Positions 17,576-28,685 are shown, counted from the first letter of the stretch. The stretch: DNA of 64,000 nucleotides from Streptomyces sp. NBC_01235 (GCF_035989285.1 NZ_CP108513.1:1798001-1862000); one strand, 5' to 3'. Notes: a model not told the origin generated them from the sequence alone. Program-made: numbers and translations.

Positions 17576-20500
17576 TCAGTCGCCGCTGGGGACAGCGGTC
17601 TCCACGCCCGGCATGCCGACGGCGAGGTGATCGATCTGGGTCTCCGTCAGCGCGCCCTGGAAGACCCAGACGTCGGAGAGCGAACCGGGGAAGTACTGAC
17701 CGGACGTGGTCCCGGTCGTGTCCCGGCCCAGCTGCAGGGTCTTCGCGGCCTTGTAGGTCAGTACGTCGTCCGACCACGAGACGGTGTCGGCGCAGCTCGC
17801 GTCGTCCTGCACCCCGTCGTCGTCGGCGTCGGCGCAGGCCGTCTCCTGGAGCTCGCCGTTGACGTAGAGGCGGACCTCCTTGGAGAAACCGTCGTAGACG
17901 AGAGCCACGTGGTTCCAGTCGGTGGGGCTGTAGAACATGCCGTTGCCGATGTCGGAGACGGTGGCGGAGTCGCTGTCGGAGTCGGCCGTGGCGATCCGCC
18001 AGCGGCCCGGATCGGTGGCCGGGGTGGCGCTGGGTTCGTAGCGCACCGCGAAAGCGCTCTTCTTGGAACCCGGAGCGCTCATGACGGTGACCGGACTCGT
18101 CGGGACGGCGGCCGTCTGGACGAAGGCGCTGACGGTGAAGCTGGCGCTGGTGTCGACCGGCACCACGGAGGCCGCGGCGTAGTCGTCCGTGCCGTCCAGG
18201 GCGACGGCGCCGTCGACCCAGCCCGAGCCCGTCTGGGCGCCGTTGTAGAGGGTCATGGCGTTGCCGGTGGACGAGGCGTCGGGCGAGGTCAAGGGGGTGC
18301 CGGTGGCCGTCTCGAACTTCCAGCGGCCCTTGACCACCGCGCGCTGCTTGAACAGCTGCTGCACCTCACCGGCGGACACCGGCCGGTCGAACAGCCGCAC
18401 GTCGTCGATCTGGCCGGGGAAGAACGAGGTGGCCGCGCCCTCGAACGCACTGGCGCCGATCTGCACCGCGCCCCCGGCGTACCAGGTCGCGGGCAGGACG
18501 GCGGTGCCGGCCAGGGTCCCGTTGACGTACAACGAGAGCTTGTCGGCTTCCGTGTCCTGCACGCCGACCAGATGCGTCCACTCACCGCCGTAGGCGGTGG
18601 TGCCCTCGGGCTGTATGGCCCGCACCACCGTGGAGTCGGCGGTGTCGGCGCTGTGCTGGTTGAACACCCAGCGGTCGTAGGTGCTGGAGTAGTACAGCTC
18701 CGGTCCCGTCACCGTGTCGCCGATCTGCGAGGCGACGGTCGCGGCGTGCGTCGGTTTGGTCTTCGGCAGCTTCACCCAGGCGGAGATGGCGAAGCTGTAC
18801 GAGGTGTTGATGTGCGGGCCGCTGGTGGCCGCGTAGTCGTCGGTCCCGTCCAGGGTCAGCGCGTTGCCGTCGACCCCGGCCGAGCCCGTGGTGGCGCCGC
18901 CCTTGAGGACCGCGGGGTTCACGTCGGCCCGGCCGCTGAGCGCGGTCGCGTCGGCGGCGTCCTCCATGTGGAAGACCGCGCGGGCCGGGCGGCCGGCGCC
19001 GATCGCGTTCGAGCTGTAGAGGCTCGACACCTCGCCCGCCGACAGCGGCTTCTCGAAGGTCTTCACCTCGTCGATGACGCCGGGGAAGGGCGACGTAGGC
19101 GTGCCGCCCAGGAAACTGCCGCCGATCACCATGCCGCGTCGCGCGTTCCACGCCGTGCTGTAGGCCGTGGTCCCGGCGAGCGCGCCGTTGACGTACAGCT
19201 TCAGCAGCTTCTCACCGGCGGCGTACATGCCGACCAGATGCGTCCACTCGTCGGCCTTGACCCCGCCCGCGGCGGCCTGCATGGCGCGGACGGGGGTGCC
19301 ACTGGTGCTGTCGGCGCTGTACTGGTTGAACACCCAACGGTCGTAGCCCTTGGAGTAGTACAGCTCGAAGCCCGGCGCGTTGTTGCCCCGCTGGGAGGCC
19401 ACGACCGCCGCTCCGGACGGCATGGCGGACAGCTTCACCCAGGCGGACACGGAGAAGCTGACGTCGGTGTTGATGGTGGCGATGTCGGTGGCGGCGTAGT
19501 CGTCGACGCCGTCGAACTGCACCGCCTTGCCGAACTTGCCCTCCACGTTCGGTGTCGGGCCGTTGTACAGGGTCGCGGTCTGCTCGGGCGCGCTGCCAAC
19601 CGCCTGGGTGGCGCCGGCCGCCTCGTCCATCGACCAGTCGGCGCGCTCCAGCTGCCCCGACTTCACCCGGAACTGGTAGGTGCGGATCTCGGAGGCGTTG
19701 CCGGCGGAGTCGAAGGACCGCGCCGTGAAGGTGTTGAGGCCCGGCTTGACCGGCAGTACCGGCACGGTCTTGGCCGCGCCGCCCGAGGTGGTGATCGTGT
19801 TGGTGGAGACCGGGTCGCCGTTGATGCCGTACCAGTACTTCGTCACGTCGGAGACGGCGCCGGTGATCACGAAGTCGCCGTACTGGCCCACTCCGTCGTA
19901 CCAGGGGTCCTCGGGGTCCTCGGGGTTCGAGGCCGGGTAGATGGCGGAGGCAATGGCGGGTGCCTTCGGCACGCTCGTGTCGTACACGAAGTAGCAGGCC
20001 GTCGGGTCCCCCGTGTACGACCACGGCGAGTACTGGGCGCCGTCGTAGGAGTGGACGTACCAGTTGACCGTCTTGTTGGCGGGGATGGAGGACGGCAGGG
20101 TGATCGCGAAGTCCGAGCCGGACTTCTTCGCCGTCGTCAGTCCGGACTTCCAGCGGGTGACCACGCCCTTGCCGTCACCGGTGTCCCAGCTCGCGCGGAA
20201 CTCCACGGAGACGGAGTCGCCGTCGGGGTCGGTGACGTCGTTCGCGTAGATCTTGCCCAGGGTGCGCACCCGCGCGGCACTGGCGGGCTTCTTGCAGGAT
20301 CCGCCGTACTCCATGGTCAGCTGGGACATCTTGACCTGCGGCGGCGCGCGGTTGTACTGCACGCGCAGATAGGCGTCGTCCGAGAACCGCTTCCAGCCGT
20401 ATTCGTCGGACTCGCTCGACGCCTTCATGCCGAAGGTCATCGTCGACCACTTCTTGTCCGCCGCCAGCTGCACCGCGGACTTGACGTCGAACTCCGCGTC

Positions 20501-21976
20501 CTTCGCGGCACAGCCGGTGTACCCGTAGGCGAAGGACTCGGTCTTGAGGTGGTCGATCCAGAAGCCGGACGCGTTCTGCGAGTTCCACGTCGTCGACGAG
20601 GAGATGTCCTTGGTGCGCCACAGCTCCACGCCCCGGTCCGCGCAGGACGCCGACCAGGTGTTGCGGACCACGAACTCCGCCTGGAGCACGGTCCGTCCGG
20701 CGAACTTCGAGGTCGGAATGCGGTAGAAGAGCCGCTTGGTGTCGTACGGCGCGCAGTACGACCAGCCGCAGTACCCGAGGCCCGCGTCCGCGTCGCCGTT
20801 GAACTTCCACTGCGGCGACGACGCCCAGTACTTGGAGGCCATCGTCCACGCGGAGGCCTTCGGGGAGTACCACTGGGGGTCGATGAACACGGGGTACACC
20901 GTGTTCTTGCCGGCGAGCACGCTGCGGTCGGGCGTCAGCACCAGCGCGTCCTGCGCCGCGGGGACGTCCACTCCGACCGGGGCCACGTTCGCGGACTCCG
21001 CGGCGGCGGCCTCGGGGGCGTCCGGCCCGCGCTCGGCGGCGGGGGCGGTGGCGGTGGCGGTTTCTGCAGCAGCGTTGCTGGAGGTCTTGGCAGTGGATTC
21101 GGTGGTGGTGTTGGCGGTGGTCTTGGTGGTGGACTTCGCCGCGGTGTCGGGCGCCTTGGTGCTGGAGTCCCACATCACCGGGCGAGGAGCCTCGAAGACC
21201 GCGCTTCCGGCGCCCTGGTCGATCGCCGCCAGACCGCCGTCCGCGGTCTCCTTCACCTGCATGCCGTCGGCGTCCAACTTCAGCCGCAGCTTGCTCAGTT
21301 CCGTGCTCGCCGCGGCCTCGGCCGACTTGACGACGAGGAGTTGGGTGAAGCCGTCCTGCTGCGCCGTCATCCGCAGGTCGACGTCGGGCAGCACGTCCGG
21401 GTAGGTGACGGTGTTCCCGTTCAGCTCCGGGGCGGGCAGCTTCTCGGGCCAGGACAGCGCCAGTTCACGGCCGTTCTTCGTCATCCGCACCAGCGGAGCG
21501 GAACCGCCGCCCGAGAACGTCAGGCCCACCGTCGTGGCCTTGGGCAGCACCGTTCCGTCCGCGCCACGGGTCAAGGTGGTGTCGATGGCCCGCCACGCAC
21601 CGTCCACCCGGGTACGCACCGCGCGCAGATGCTCCCGGGCCTCCAGGTGCCCCTCGGGGGTGGCGTACACCTCGCTGCTCTCACCGCGCATCGAGGTGAT
21701 CTCCACGGGCTTGCCCGTGCGCGCCGCCTGGGCCAGCGCCTTGCTGTCCTCGCCCGCTCCGTCGCCGCCGGCGGCCGTGGCCGACCCACCGGTTCCGGCG
21801 GTGTCGGCGGACTTGGCAGACTCGGCGGACTTTGCGGACTTTGCGGCCGAGACGTCGGCCGCTCTCTCACCGGTCGCCGCCATGGCGCCGTTGGATGCAC
21901 TCGCCGCCAGCACGATGGCCGCAGAGAGCACCACGCCGGCTGTGCGCAGCCGACGTCTCCCCCCGTGTCTATTCAT
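17576..21976 (-). CDS. Large secreted LamG-repeat protein, RHS partner
   Basis: A 1,466-residue exported protein. The Sec signal (residues 1-33) is followed by a low-complexity SAKSAESAKSAD stretch, then a region with WTMASKYW and LFYRIPTSKFAGRTVLQAEFVVRNTWS that matches DNRLRE-type wall-protein modules. After Ig-like linkers come three LamG/concanavalin-fold repeats (about 775-980, 997-1205, 1215-1450). Each repeat has an LDGTDDYAA-like strand, an HLVG or HVALVYDG strand and a LYVNG strand. This architecture is common directly upstream of RHS toxins in Streptomyces and probably forms a wall-attached or adhesive partner. ATG 21976 has GGGGGAG at good spacing. It is transcribed in the same direction as the RHS gene but is separated from it by a strong hairpin. 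Confidence 0.85.
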   Translation of the reverse strand: MNRHGGRRRLRTAGVVLSAAIVLAASASNGAMAATGERAADVSAAKSAKSAESAKSADTAGTGGSATAAGGDGAGEDSKALAQAARTGKPVEITSMRGESSEVYATPEGHLEAREHLRAVRTRVDGAWRAIDTTLTRGADGTVLPKATTVGLTFSGGGSAPLVRMTKNGRELALSWPEKLPAPELNGNTVTYPDVLPDVDLRMTAQQDGFTQLLVVKSAEAAASTELSKLRLKLDADGMQVKETADGGLAAIDQGAGSAVFEAPRPVMWDSSTKAPDTAAKSTTKTTANTTTESTAKTSSNAAAETATATAPAAERGPDAPEAAAAESANVAPVGVDVPAAQDALVLTPDRSVLAGKNTVYPVFIDPQWYSPKASAWTMASKYWASSPQWKFNGDADAGLGYCGWSYCAPYDTKRLFYRIPTSKFAGRTVLQAEFVVRNTWSASCADRGVELWRTKDISSSTTWNSQNASGFWIDHLKTESFAYGYTGCAAKDAEFDVKSAVQLAADKKWSTMTFGMKASSESDEYGWKRFSDDAYLRVQYNRAPPQVKMSQLTMEYGGSCKKPASAARVRTLGKIYANDVTDPDGDSVSVEFRASWDTGDGKGVVTRWKSGLTTAKKSGSDFAITLPSSIPANKTVNWYVHSYDGAQYSPWSYTGDPTACYFVYDTSVPKAPAIASAIYPASNPEDPEDPWYDGVGQYGDFVITGAVSDVTKYWYGINGDPVSTNTITTSGGAAKTVPVLPVKPGLNTFTARSFDSAGNASEIRTYQFRVKSGQLERADWSMDEAAGATQAVGSAPEQTATLYNGPTPNVEGKFGKAVQFDGVDDYAATDIATINTDVSFSVSAWVKLSAMPSGAAVVASQRGNNAPGFELYYSKGYDRWVFNQYSADSTSGTPVRAMQAAAGGVKADEWTHLVGMYAAGEKLLKLYVNGALAGTTAYSTAWNARRGMVIGGSFLGGTPTSPFPGVIDEVKTFEKPLSAGEVSSLYSSNAIGAGRPARAVFHMEDAADATALSGRADVNPAVLKGGATTGSAGVDGNALTLDGTDDYAATSGPHINTSYSFAISAWVKLPKTKPTHAATVASQIGDTVTGPELYYSSTYDRWVFNQHSADTADSTVVRAIQPEGTTAYGGEWTHLVGVQDTEADKLSLYVNGTLAGTAVLPATWYAGGAVQIGASAFEGAATSFFPGQIDDVRLFDRPVSAGEVQQLFKQRAVVKGRWKFETATGTPLTSPDASSTGNAMTLYNGAQTGSGWVDGAVALDGTDDYAAASVVPVDTSASFTVSAFVQTAAVPTSPVTVMSAPGSKKSAFAVRYEPSATPATDPGRWRIATADSDSDSATVSDIGNGMFYSPTDWNHVALVYDGFSKEVRLYVNGELQETACADADDDGVQDDASCADTVSWSDDVLTYKAAKTLQLGRDTTGTTSGQYFPGSLSDVWVFQGALTETQIDHLAVGMPGVETAVPSGD

Positions 21977-22300
21977 GTGAACTGCTCCCCCACGAAGCCG
22001 CGTTGGACTATGACCGGATGTGTTCGTTCACACGGTCAGGTCGCAACATACGACCGCTTCCGGCTCGCCAACCAGAGACTCACAAGTGGACATAGCTCCC
22101 AAGGACCACAAACCAAGTGAACTCGGGGAGTGACACACTTCACGTTTGCTCCGCAAATTCGCCACGATTCAGCGATGTCTCCCGATTCGTCGCTCACCCA
22201 CGAGACGAGCGAGAACAAGCCCTGAGATCTCCCGTCAGGACACGCCGCCGGATGGCCCATCCTGCCGTTACGGGGCTTTTCAAGTCATAACGTACGCAAT
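21977..22300. promoter_or_regulatory. Divergent intergenic region, LamG and beta-helix genes
   Basis: These 324 bases hold no convincing gene. The base composition is less GC-rich than the rest of the window. It must contain the promoters of the minus-strand LamG gene and the plus-strand beta-helix gene. I found no perfect long palindrome and no clear -35/-10 pair that I would defend. Confidence 0.5.
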
Positions 22301-23410
22301 ATGAAGAAATGCCATATCGCATATCTGGCGTGCACGGCGGCGCTCCTCGGGACGGGGCTCGGCGCCGCTCCGCCGGTCGCCGGTCACACGGTCCATGTGG
22401 TCCGGCCGGGGGAATCGATCCAGAAGGCGGTGGACGCCGCCCAGCCGGGTGACACCGTTCTGCTGACCTTCGGCACCTACCACGAGAGCGTGCAGGTGAA
22501 CACGCCCGGGCTGACCCTGCGCGGCATGGGCCGCGCCACGGTGATCGAGCCGGACCCGAGCGTGGCCACCAGCACCGCCACCGGCACCACGAGTGCCGGT
22601 GGGCGTGCTCGGAAGGCCGCCAACAGTTGCGCCGCGGACGGCAACGGCATCTGCGTCGTGGGCACGAAGGACCGCATCGTCAAGGGCGTCACCGTCGCCT
22701 CCCTGACGGTGACCGGCTTCACCAGGACCGGCGTCTTCTCCACGGCGACCGACGGGCTGACCGTGCGCAACGTCACCGCGGTGAAGAACGGGGTGTGGGG
22801 CATCGCCACGGAGCGCTCGGTCCGTGGCGTGTTCCGGCACAACACCGCCCGGGACAACGGCGACGCGGGGCTGTTCCTCGCCAACACGATCAAGGAGGAG
22901 CAGGGCGCCACGGACACCGGGGGAACGGTGGTCGAGCACAACCGCCTGGAGGGCAACCGGATCGGTGTCACCGTCCGCCGTCTGCGCGACCTCACCGTCG
23001 CGCGCAACCACCTCACCGGCAACTGCGCGGCCGTGTTCGTCGTCGGCGACGAGAACAAGCCGAAGGCCGGCTTGGTGACCGTGCGCGAGAACCGCATCGA
23101 GCGCAACAACAAGTCCTGCCCGAAGACGGCCCGGCTGGCCGCGCTTCAGGGTTCCGGCATCGTCCTGACCGGCGCCGAGGACAGCCTGGTCACCCGGAAC
23201 GTGATCAAGGACAACGCCGGAACGTCCCCGTTGTCGGGCGGAATCGTCCTGTTCAAGAGCTTCGTGGGCACCACCAGCGACCGGAACCGGATCACCGGCA
23301 ACGTGCTGCGGAACAACTCCCCCGCGGACCTGATCAACACGGACACCGGCAAGGGCAACACCTTCGAGGGCAACTCCTGCCGGGAGTCGAAGCCCGCCGG
23401 CCTGTGCTGA
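22301..23410 (+). CDS. Secreted right-handed parallel beta-helix protein
   Basis: A 369-residue exported protein. The signal peptide (MKKCHIAYLACTAALLGTG) is likely cleaved after the PPVAG region, followed by VRPGESIQKAVDAAQPGDTVLL, the typical entry of NosD/pectate-lyase-like beta-helices. Asn-rich rungs follow: VRNVTAVKNGVWGI, FRHNTARDNGDAGLFLANT, VEHNRLEGNRIGVTV, VTRNVIKDNAGTSP, NRITGNVLRNNSP. Paired Cys residues (CAADGNGIC and the terminal C-to-C region) suggest disulphides. Such proteins bind or cleave polysaccharide, but no catalytic set is evident. There is no obvious Shine-Dalgarno before the ATG, so it may be leaderless. Confidence 0.8.
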   Translation: MKKCHIAYLACTAALLGTGLGAAPPVAGHTVHVVRPGESIQKAVDAAQPGDTVLLTFGTYHESVQVNTPGLTLRGMGRATVIEPDPSVATSTATGTTSAGGRARKAANSCAADGNGICVVGTKDRIVKGVTVASLTVTGFTRTGVFSTATDGLTVRNVTAVKNGVWGIATERSVRGVFRHNTARDNGDAGLFLANTIKEEQGATDTGGTVVEHNRLEGNRIGVTVRRLRDLTVARNHLTGNCAAVFVVGDENKPKAGLVTVRENRIERNNKSCPKTARLAALQGSGIVLTGAEDSLVTRNVIKDNAGTSPLSGGIVLFKSFVGTTSDRNRITGNVLRNNSPADLINTDTGKGNTFEGNSCRESKPAGLC

Positions 23411-23477
23411 ACCCGAGGCCGTGACCCCGAGGCCATGGCCCCGAACCAGTGACCCCAAGAAGGAAGGAAGGCGGCAC

Positions 23478-24506
23478 ATGACCACCGCCCAGACTGCCCC
23501 ACCGCCCTCCATGCGGCTGAGGGAGCTCGCGTTCGGCGCGGCGTGTGCCGCCGCCCTGCGCGCGGCCGCCCGGCTGGGCGTCGCCGACGCCCTCGGCGAC
23601 CGCCCGATGGCCGTGGAGGACCTCGCCTCCGCGGTGAAGACCGAACCCCGGCCGCTGCGCCGCCTTCTGCGCGCCCTGTCCTGCTACGGCGTCTTCGCCG
23701 AGCAGCCGGACGGGGCGTTCGCGCACACCGACGTCTCCCGGCTGCTGCGCGAGGACGACCCGGGCAGCCTGCGCGCCATCTCGCTGTGGTGCACCGAGCC
23801 GTGGACCTGGGACGCCTGGCCGCTGCTGGACGAGGCGGTGCGCACCGGCCGCAACGTCGTGGAGGACCTGTACGGCAAGGAGTTCTTCCCCTACCTCAAC
23901 GAGGACGCCCCGGAGTCCGCCGACGTCTTCAACCGCGCCATGACGACGTCCAGCGTGCAGTCCGCGCGGGACGTCGCGGAGTTCCTCGACCTGTCGGGGA
24001 GTTCCTCGGTCGCCGACATCGGCGGCGGTCAGGGGCACGTGGTGGCGAGCCTGCTGGACAAGTACCCCGCGATGCACGGCAGCCTGCTCGACCTGCCCCG
24101 GGTGGTGGAGAACGCGGTGCCGAGGCTGCGCGCGGGCGGCGACCTCGCGGACCGGGCACGCGTGGTGCCCGGCGACGTCCGGGCTGCCGTCCCGGTGAAG
24201 GCCGACGTCTACGTCATCAAGAACATCCTGGAGTGGGACGACGAGAGCACCGCCCGCACGCTGCGCAACGTCCGTGAGGCGGGCGGCCCCGGGACCCGCG
24301 TCGTGGTCATCGAGAACCTGGTCGACGACACGCCGTCGATGCGGTTCAGCACCGCGATGGACCTGATGCTGCTCCTCAACGTCGGCGGGGCGAAGCACAC
24401 CACCGAGAGCATGATCGCCCGGCTGACGGACGCGGGTCTGGTCATCGACGACATCAGCCCGGTCAACCCCTACCTGCACGCGTTCGACTGCCACGTCCCC
24501 GGCTGA
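23478..24506 (+). CDS. SAM-dependent O-methyltransferase, polyketide tailoring type
   Basis: A 342-residue protein with an N-terminal dimerisation helix domain (RLRELAFGAACAAALRAAAR, winged-helix FAEQPDGAFAHT) and a Methyltransf_2 catalytic domain. Motif I is VADIGGGQGHV, followed by ARVVPGDVRAAVPVKADVYVIKNILEWDD with the catalytic-region acidic residues. This is the TcmN/hydroxyneurosporene O-methyltransferase group that modifies aromatic polyketides. It faces the spore-pigment operon end to end with a shared terminator, so methylation of the pigment polyketide is a reasonable guess but not shown. ATG 23478 is preceded by a long GAAGGAAGGAAGG purine run. Confidence 0.85.
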   Translation: MTTAQTAPPPSMRLRELAFGAACAAALRAAARLGVADALGDRPMAVEDLASAVKTEPRPLRRLLRALSCYGVFAEQPDGAFAHTDVSRLLREDDPGSLRAISLWCTEPWTWDAWPLLDEAVRTGRNVVEDLYGKEFFPYLNEDAPESADVFNRAMTTSSVQSARDVAEFLDLSGSSSVADIGGGQGHVVASLLDKYPAMHGSLLDLPRVVENAVPRLRAGGDLADRARVVPGDVRAAVPVKADVYVIKNILEWDDESTARTLRNVREAGGPGTRVVVIENLVDDTPSMRFSTAMDLMLLLNVGGAKHTTESMIARLTDAGLVIDDISPVNPYLHAFDCHVPG

Positions 24507-24547
24507 TCCGACGGCATTCCCGGGTATCCCCCGCATCCCCACAGACC

Positions 24548-24589
24548 ACCGGTCGCCGGGCCCGCAGCGTCGCGGGCCCGGCGACCGGT
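24548..24589. terminator. Perfect 18-bp bidirectional terminator hairpin
   Basis: ACCGGTCGCCGGGCCCGC and its exact reverse complement flank the 6-base loop AGCGTC, between the convergent methyltransferase and cyclase genes. It is the strongest palindrome seen in the window. Confidence 0.9.
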
Positions 24590-24604
24590 GATGGTCGGCG
24601 AGGG

Positions 24605-24937
24605 TCAGCCGGCCGGCTCGCGCTCCCAGAGGTAGAAGCGCTGCGCCATGGCGTCCTTCGGGGAGCGCCAGGTCTCGGGGTCGTAGGCGCTGACGTACGC
24701 GGACAGCCGCTCGCTCACGTCCCGGAACTCGGGACGCCCGGTGATCTTGGCGATGGCGGGCCCGGGCTCGCGCTCGGACTCGATCAGGTGCATGTACACG
24801 TCGCCGAACTGGAAGAGACTGCGCCGGACGACACCGACGAGCCGCGGCAGCTCTCCCCGGTCGGACTCCTCGAACACCTTGGCGATGTCAGGGGCCGATC
24901 CCGGCGCCATGCGGGCGACGATCAGGGCTTGGTGCAT
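24605..24937 (-). CDS. whiE-VII: TcmI-family polyketide cyclase, WhiE ORFVII type
   Basis: A 110-residue ferredoxin-like-fold cyclase: HQALIVARMAPGSAPDIAKVF, LFQFGDVYMHLIESE, RPEFRDVSERLSAYVSAYDPETW. TcmI-type cyclases close later rings of aromatic polyketides. In S. coelicolor this gene ends the spore-pigment operon, and here it also ends the minus-strand operon, 21 bases after the aromatase. The ATG at 24937 is the only start in range. The WhiE name is given by gene order plus family. Confidence 0.85.
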   Translation of the reverse strand: MHQALIVARMAPGSAPDIAKVFEESDRGELPRLVGVVRRSLFQFGDVYMHLIESEREPGPAIAKITGRPEFRDVSERLSAYVSAYDPETWRSPKDAMAQRFYLWEREPAG

Positions 24938-24958
24938 GGGGACTGTTCTCCGTCCGGC

Positions 24959-25694
<736 letters not shown>

Positions 25695-25729
25695 GCGGTT
25701 CCTCTCCTCCACTGTTCCGCGGCGCCTCG

Positions 25730-26980
25730 CTACGAGGCGTCGGTGGCGCCGTGCCGCAGCACCAGCGCCGAGTTCGATCCCATGAGTCCCCGGCTCAGGA
25801 CCAGCGCCGTGCGCGGCTCGGCGGCACGGGCCCGGCCGGTCACGAGGTCGAGGTCGTGGCAGATGTCGAAGACGTTGGGGGTGGGCGGGATCAGGCCGTG
25901 CTCCATGGCGAGCACCGCCGCCGCGGCGTCCAGTACGGGCGCCGCGCAGTAGCCCCGGCCGATGCCGGTCTTCGGCGCCGTGACGGGCACGCGGCTGCCG
26001 TGCGCGCCGAGGGCGTCGACGATCGCCAGGGCCTCGGCACGGTCCGCCTCCGGTACGCCGAGGGCGTCGGCGAAGACCACGTCGATCTCCTCGGGAGCGC
26101 AGTCGGCCTCCTCCAGGGCTCCCAGAATCGCCTGGGCCAGCCCCTCTCGGGACTCCTCCCAGCGGGAGGCGCCGGTGAAGGTCGCCGCGTGTCCGGCGAC
26201 GAGGGCCCGCAGCCGCGCGCCCCGCGCCCGGGCCGACCCCTCGGCCTCCACCACGGCCATGGCGCCGCCCTCGGCCGGCACGAACCCGCAGGCCGCGGCG
26301 GTGAACGGGCGGTAGGCACGGGTCGGGTCGCCGACCGTGCTGAGTTCCTCGTAGCCGAGCTGGCATACCACCGAGTAGGGCGCGATCGGTGCCTCGGTGG
26401 CCCCGGCCACGATCACGTCGGTGCCGCGTCGCACGGCCCGTGCCGCGTGCGCGAGGGCGTCCAGGCCGCCGGCCTCGTCGGCGGCGACGACCGAGCAAGG
26501 GCCCTTGAAGCCGCGGCGGATGGAGATCTGGCCGGTGCTGGCGGCGTAGAACCAGGCGATGGACTGGTACGGGCCGACGAAGCGACTGCCCTTGCCCCAC
26601 AGCTGCTGGAGTTCCCGCTGGCCGAACTCGCCGCCGCCGGAACCGGCCGCGGTGACGACGCCCACGGAGAAGGGCGCGGCGTCGGTCTCGGGCCGGCCGA
26701 ATCCGGCGTCCTCCAGCGCGAGGTCGGCCGCGGCCATCGCGAAGTGCGTGAACCGGTCGGTCTGGACGAGGTAGCGCTCCTCGACCATGGCCGACGGGTC
26801 GAAGTCGCGGACCTCGCCCGCCACCCGCAGCGGCAGGTGCTCGCAGCCCTCGCGGGTGACCAGGTCCAGGACACTGATGCCCTCGCAGGTGGACTTCCAG
26901 AAGGTCTCGGTACTGGCTCCGTTGGGCGCGACCACACCGATTCCCGTGACGACCGCGCGCCGTGGATGGGGTTCGCTCAT
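25730..26980 (-). CDS. whiE-IV: Chain-length factor (KS beta) of the spore-pigment PKS
   Basis: A 416-residue ketosynthase-like protein. It has [15 protein letters not shown] at the N-terminus, [13 protein letters not shown] where the active-site region would be, and [24 protein letters not shown]. The catalytic Cys is absent, as expected for a chain-length factor. The position aligned with the KS Cys is Glu (about residue 168), where the well-known type II chain-length factors have Gln. It forms the heterodimer that sets chain length with the KS. The start codon overlaps the KS stop (ATGA). Confidence 0.9.
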   Translation of the reverse strand: MSEPHPRRAVVTGIGVVAPNGASTETFWKSTCEGISVLDLVTREGCEHLPLRVAGEVRDFDPSAMVEERYLVQTDRFTHFAMAAADLALEDAGFGRPETDAAPFSVGVVTAAGSGGGEFGQRELQQLWGKGSRFVGPYQSIAWFYAASTGQISIRRGFKGPCSVVAADEAGGLDALAHAARAVRRGTDVIVAGATEAPIAPYSVVCQLGYEELSTVGDPTRAYRPFTAAACGFVPAEGGAMAVVEAEGSARARGARLRALVAGHAATFTGASRWEESREGLAQAILGALEEADCAPEEIDVVFADALGVPEADRAEALAIVDALGAHGSRVPVTAPKTGIGRGYCAAPVLDAAAAVLAMEHGLIPPTPNVFDICHDLDLVTGRARAAEPRTALVLSRGLMGSNSALVLRHGATDAS

Positions 26981-28245
26981 CGTGTCTTCTCCCTCGGCCG
27001 GTTCATGACCACCGCGGACTGGAAGCCGCCGAACCCGCTGCCCACCGAGAGCACACTGGCCAGCTTGCGCTCGCGGGCCTCGCGCGGGACGTAGTCCAGG
27101 TCGCACTCGGGGTCGGGCGTCTCGTAGTTCGCGGTCGGCGGTACGACCTGATGGGTGAGGGCCAGTACACAGGCGACGAGTTCGATCGCCCCGATCGCGC
27201 CGAGGGAGTGGCCCACCATGGACTTGATGGAGCTCATGGGCGTGTCGTAGGCGTGCCGGCCCAGGACCCGTTTCACCGCGGCGGTCTCGTGGCGGTCGTT
27301 CTGCTTGGTGCCCGACCCGTGCGCGTTGACGTAGTCGATCGCCGTGGCGTCGGTCCGGGCGTGTTCGAGGGCGTCCTCGATGGCCCGGGCCATCTCCAGG
27401 CCCTCGCTGGTCAGGCCGGTCATGTGGTAGGCGTTGCCGAAGGTGGCGTACCCGCCGAGCTCGCAGTACACGTGGGCGCCGCGGGCCCGCGCGTGCTCCA
27501 GCTCCTCCAGGACGAGTACGGCGCCGCCCTCGCCCATGACGAACCCGTCCCGGTCGGCGTCGAAGGGGCGCGAGGCGTGGGCGGGGTCGTCGTTGTTCGA
27601 GGAGGTGGCCTTGATCGCGTCGAAGCAGGCCATCGTGATCGGGGAGATCGGCGAGTCCGAGGCGCCGGCTATGCAGACGTCGGCCCGGCCCTCCTCGACG
27701 GTGTGGAAGGCGTACCCGACCGCGTCGAGGCCCGAGGTGCAGCCCGTGGAGACGGTCTGCACCGGCCCGCGCGCCCCGAACCGCTCCGCCACCGTGGAGG
27801 CGAGCGTGCTGGGCGAGAACGCGCGGTGCAGCTGCGGGGCCGCTTCCCGGTGGTCCACGTCCCAGCGCTGCCCGCGGTGGCTGACCAGGACGTAGTCGTT
27901 CTCCAGCCGGGTGGTGCCGCCGACCGCGGTGCCCAGCGAGGCGCCGACCCGCCAGGGGTTCTCGGCGGCGAGGTCGAGACCGGAGTCCCGTACCGCCTCG
28001 TCCCCGGCGACCATGGCGAACTGGATGTAGCGGTCGCACCGTTCGACGTCCCGGGCGTCCAGTCCGTGGGCCGCCGGGTCGAAGTCGCACTCGGCGGCGA
28101 TCCGCGAGCGCAGACCGGTCGGGTCGAAGAAGGTGATGCCCCGCGTCGCCGTGCGCCCCTCGACCAGGAGCTTCCAGAACGACGGGACGCCTATGCCGCC
28201 CGGGGCGACGATGCCTATACCGGTGACCGCCACACGTCTCGTCAT
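26977..28245 (-). CDS. whiE-III: Ketosynthase alpha of the spore-pigment PKS
   Basis: A 422-residue type II KS alpha. The nucleophile Cys lies in [15 protein letters not shown] (about residue 169). The histidine motifs are [15 protein letters not shown] and [15 protein letters not shown], and the end is [18 protein letters not shown]. It condenses malonyl units with the chain-length factor. It overlaps the cupin gene upstream and the chain-length factor downstream by 4 bases each, so the three are tightly coupled. Confidence 0.94.
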   Translation of the reverse strand: MTRRVAVTGIGIVAPGGIGVPSFWKLLVEGRTATRGITFFDPTGLRSRIAAECDFDPAAHGLDARDVERCDRYIQFAMVAGDEAVRDSGLDLAAENPWRVGASLGTAVGGTTRLENDYVLVSHRGQRWDVDHREAAPQLHRAFSPSTLASTVAERFGARGPVQTVSTGCTSGLDAVGYAFHTVEEGRADVCIAGASDSPISPITMACFDAIKATSSNNDDPAHASRPFDADRDGFVMGEGGAVLVLEELEHARARGAHVYCELGGYATFGNAYHMTGLTSEGLEMARAIEDALEHARTDATAIDYVNAHGSGTKQNDRHETAAVKRVLGRHAYDTPMSSIKSMVGHSLGAIGAIELVACVLALTHQVVPPTANYETPDPECDLDYVPREARERKLASVLSVGSGFGGFQSAVVMNRPREKTR

Positions 28246-28685
28246 GACCGGACCTGACGTCGCTCGGCCGCCTCGGCCCCGATCACCACGGTCTCGGCGT
28301 CCGACTCCTCGGTGTCGACGTGGCCGAGCGGCGGGCTCGGGGCCAGCGGGGCGAGGTGGAAGACGATACGGGCCTCGACGTTTCCGACGTTGCGGAAGCG
28401 GTGCCGCATGTGGGCGGGGATCATCAGGCCCTGCTCGGGCTGAAGCGGCTGGGGCTCGCCGTCCAGGTCCACCTCCAGCTGCCCGCACACGACGTACACG
28501 AACTCCTCGGAGTAGGGGTGGTAGTGCTCGCCGATGCGGTCGCCGGGCTTGATGAGGGCCACACCCATGAAACCGCTGGTCGAGCCCACGGTGGCAGGGG
28601 TGAGCATGGCGCGCAGATCGCCGCCGCGCCGGGTGTTGGGCTCGACCTCGCTGAGATCCACGACTCTGGGACGGGAAGTGATCAC
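28242..28685 (-). CDS. whiE-II: Cupin protein, WhiE ORFII type
   Basis: A 147-residue single cupin. Motif 1 is [17 protein letters not shown] (His-x-His and Glu ligands) and motif 2 is [16 protein letters not shown]. It probably binds a metal ion and assists pigment polyketide processing; the exact step is unknown in the family. GTG 28685 has GGAGGA five bases before it. Confidence 0.85.
   Translation of the reverse strand: MITSRPRVVDLSEVEPNTRRGGDLRAMLTPATVGSTSGFMGVALIKPGDRIGEHYHPYSEEFVYVVCGQLEVDLDGEPQPLQPEQGLMIPAHMRHRFRNVGNVEARIVFHLAPLAPSPPLGHVDTEESDAETVVIGAEAAERRQVRS

Noticed and set aside
17090..22120. Very long plus-strand open frame (over 1,600 codons) across the LamG gene
   Set aside because: It is antisense to a protein with a clear signal peptide and three LamG folds. 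Its translation is Arg/Gly/Val-rich without domains, the usual shadow of high-GC coding DNA.
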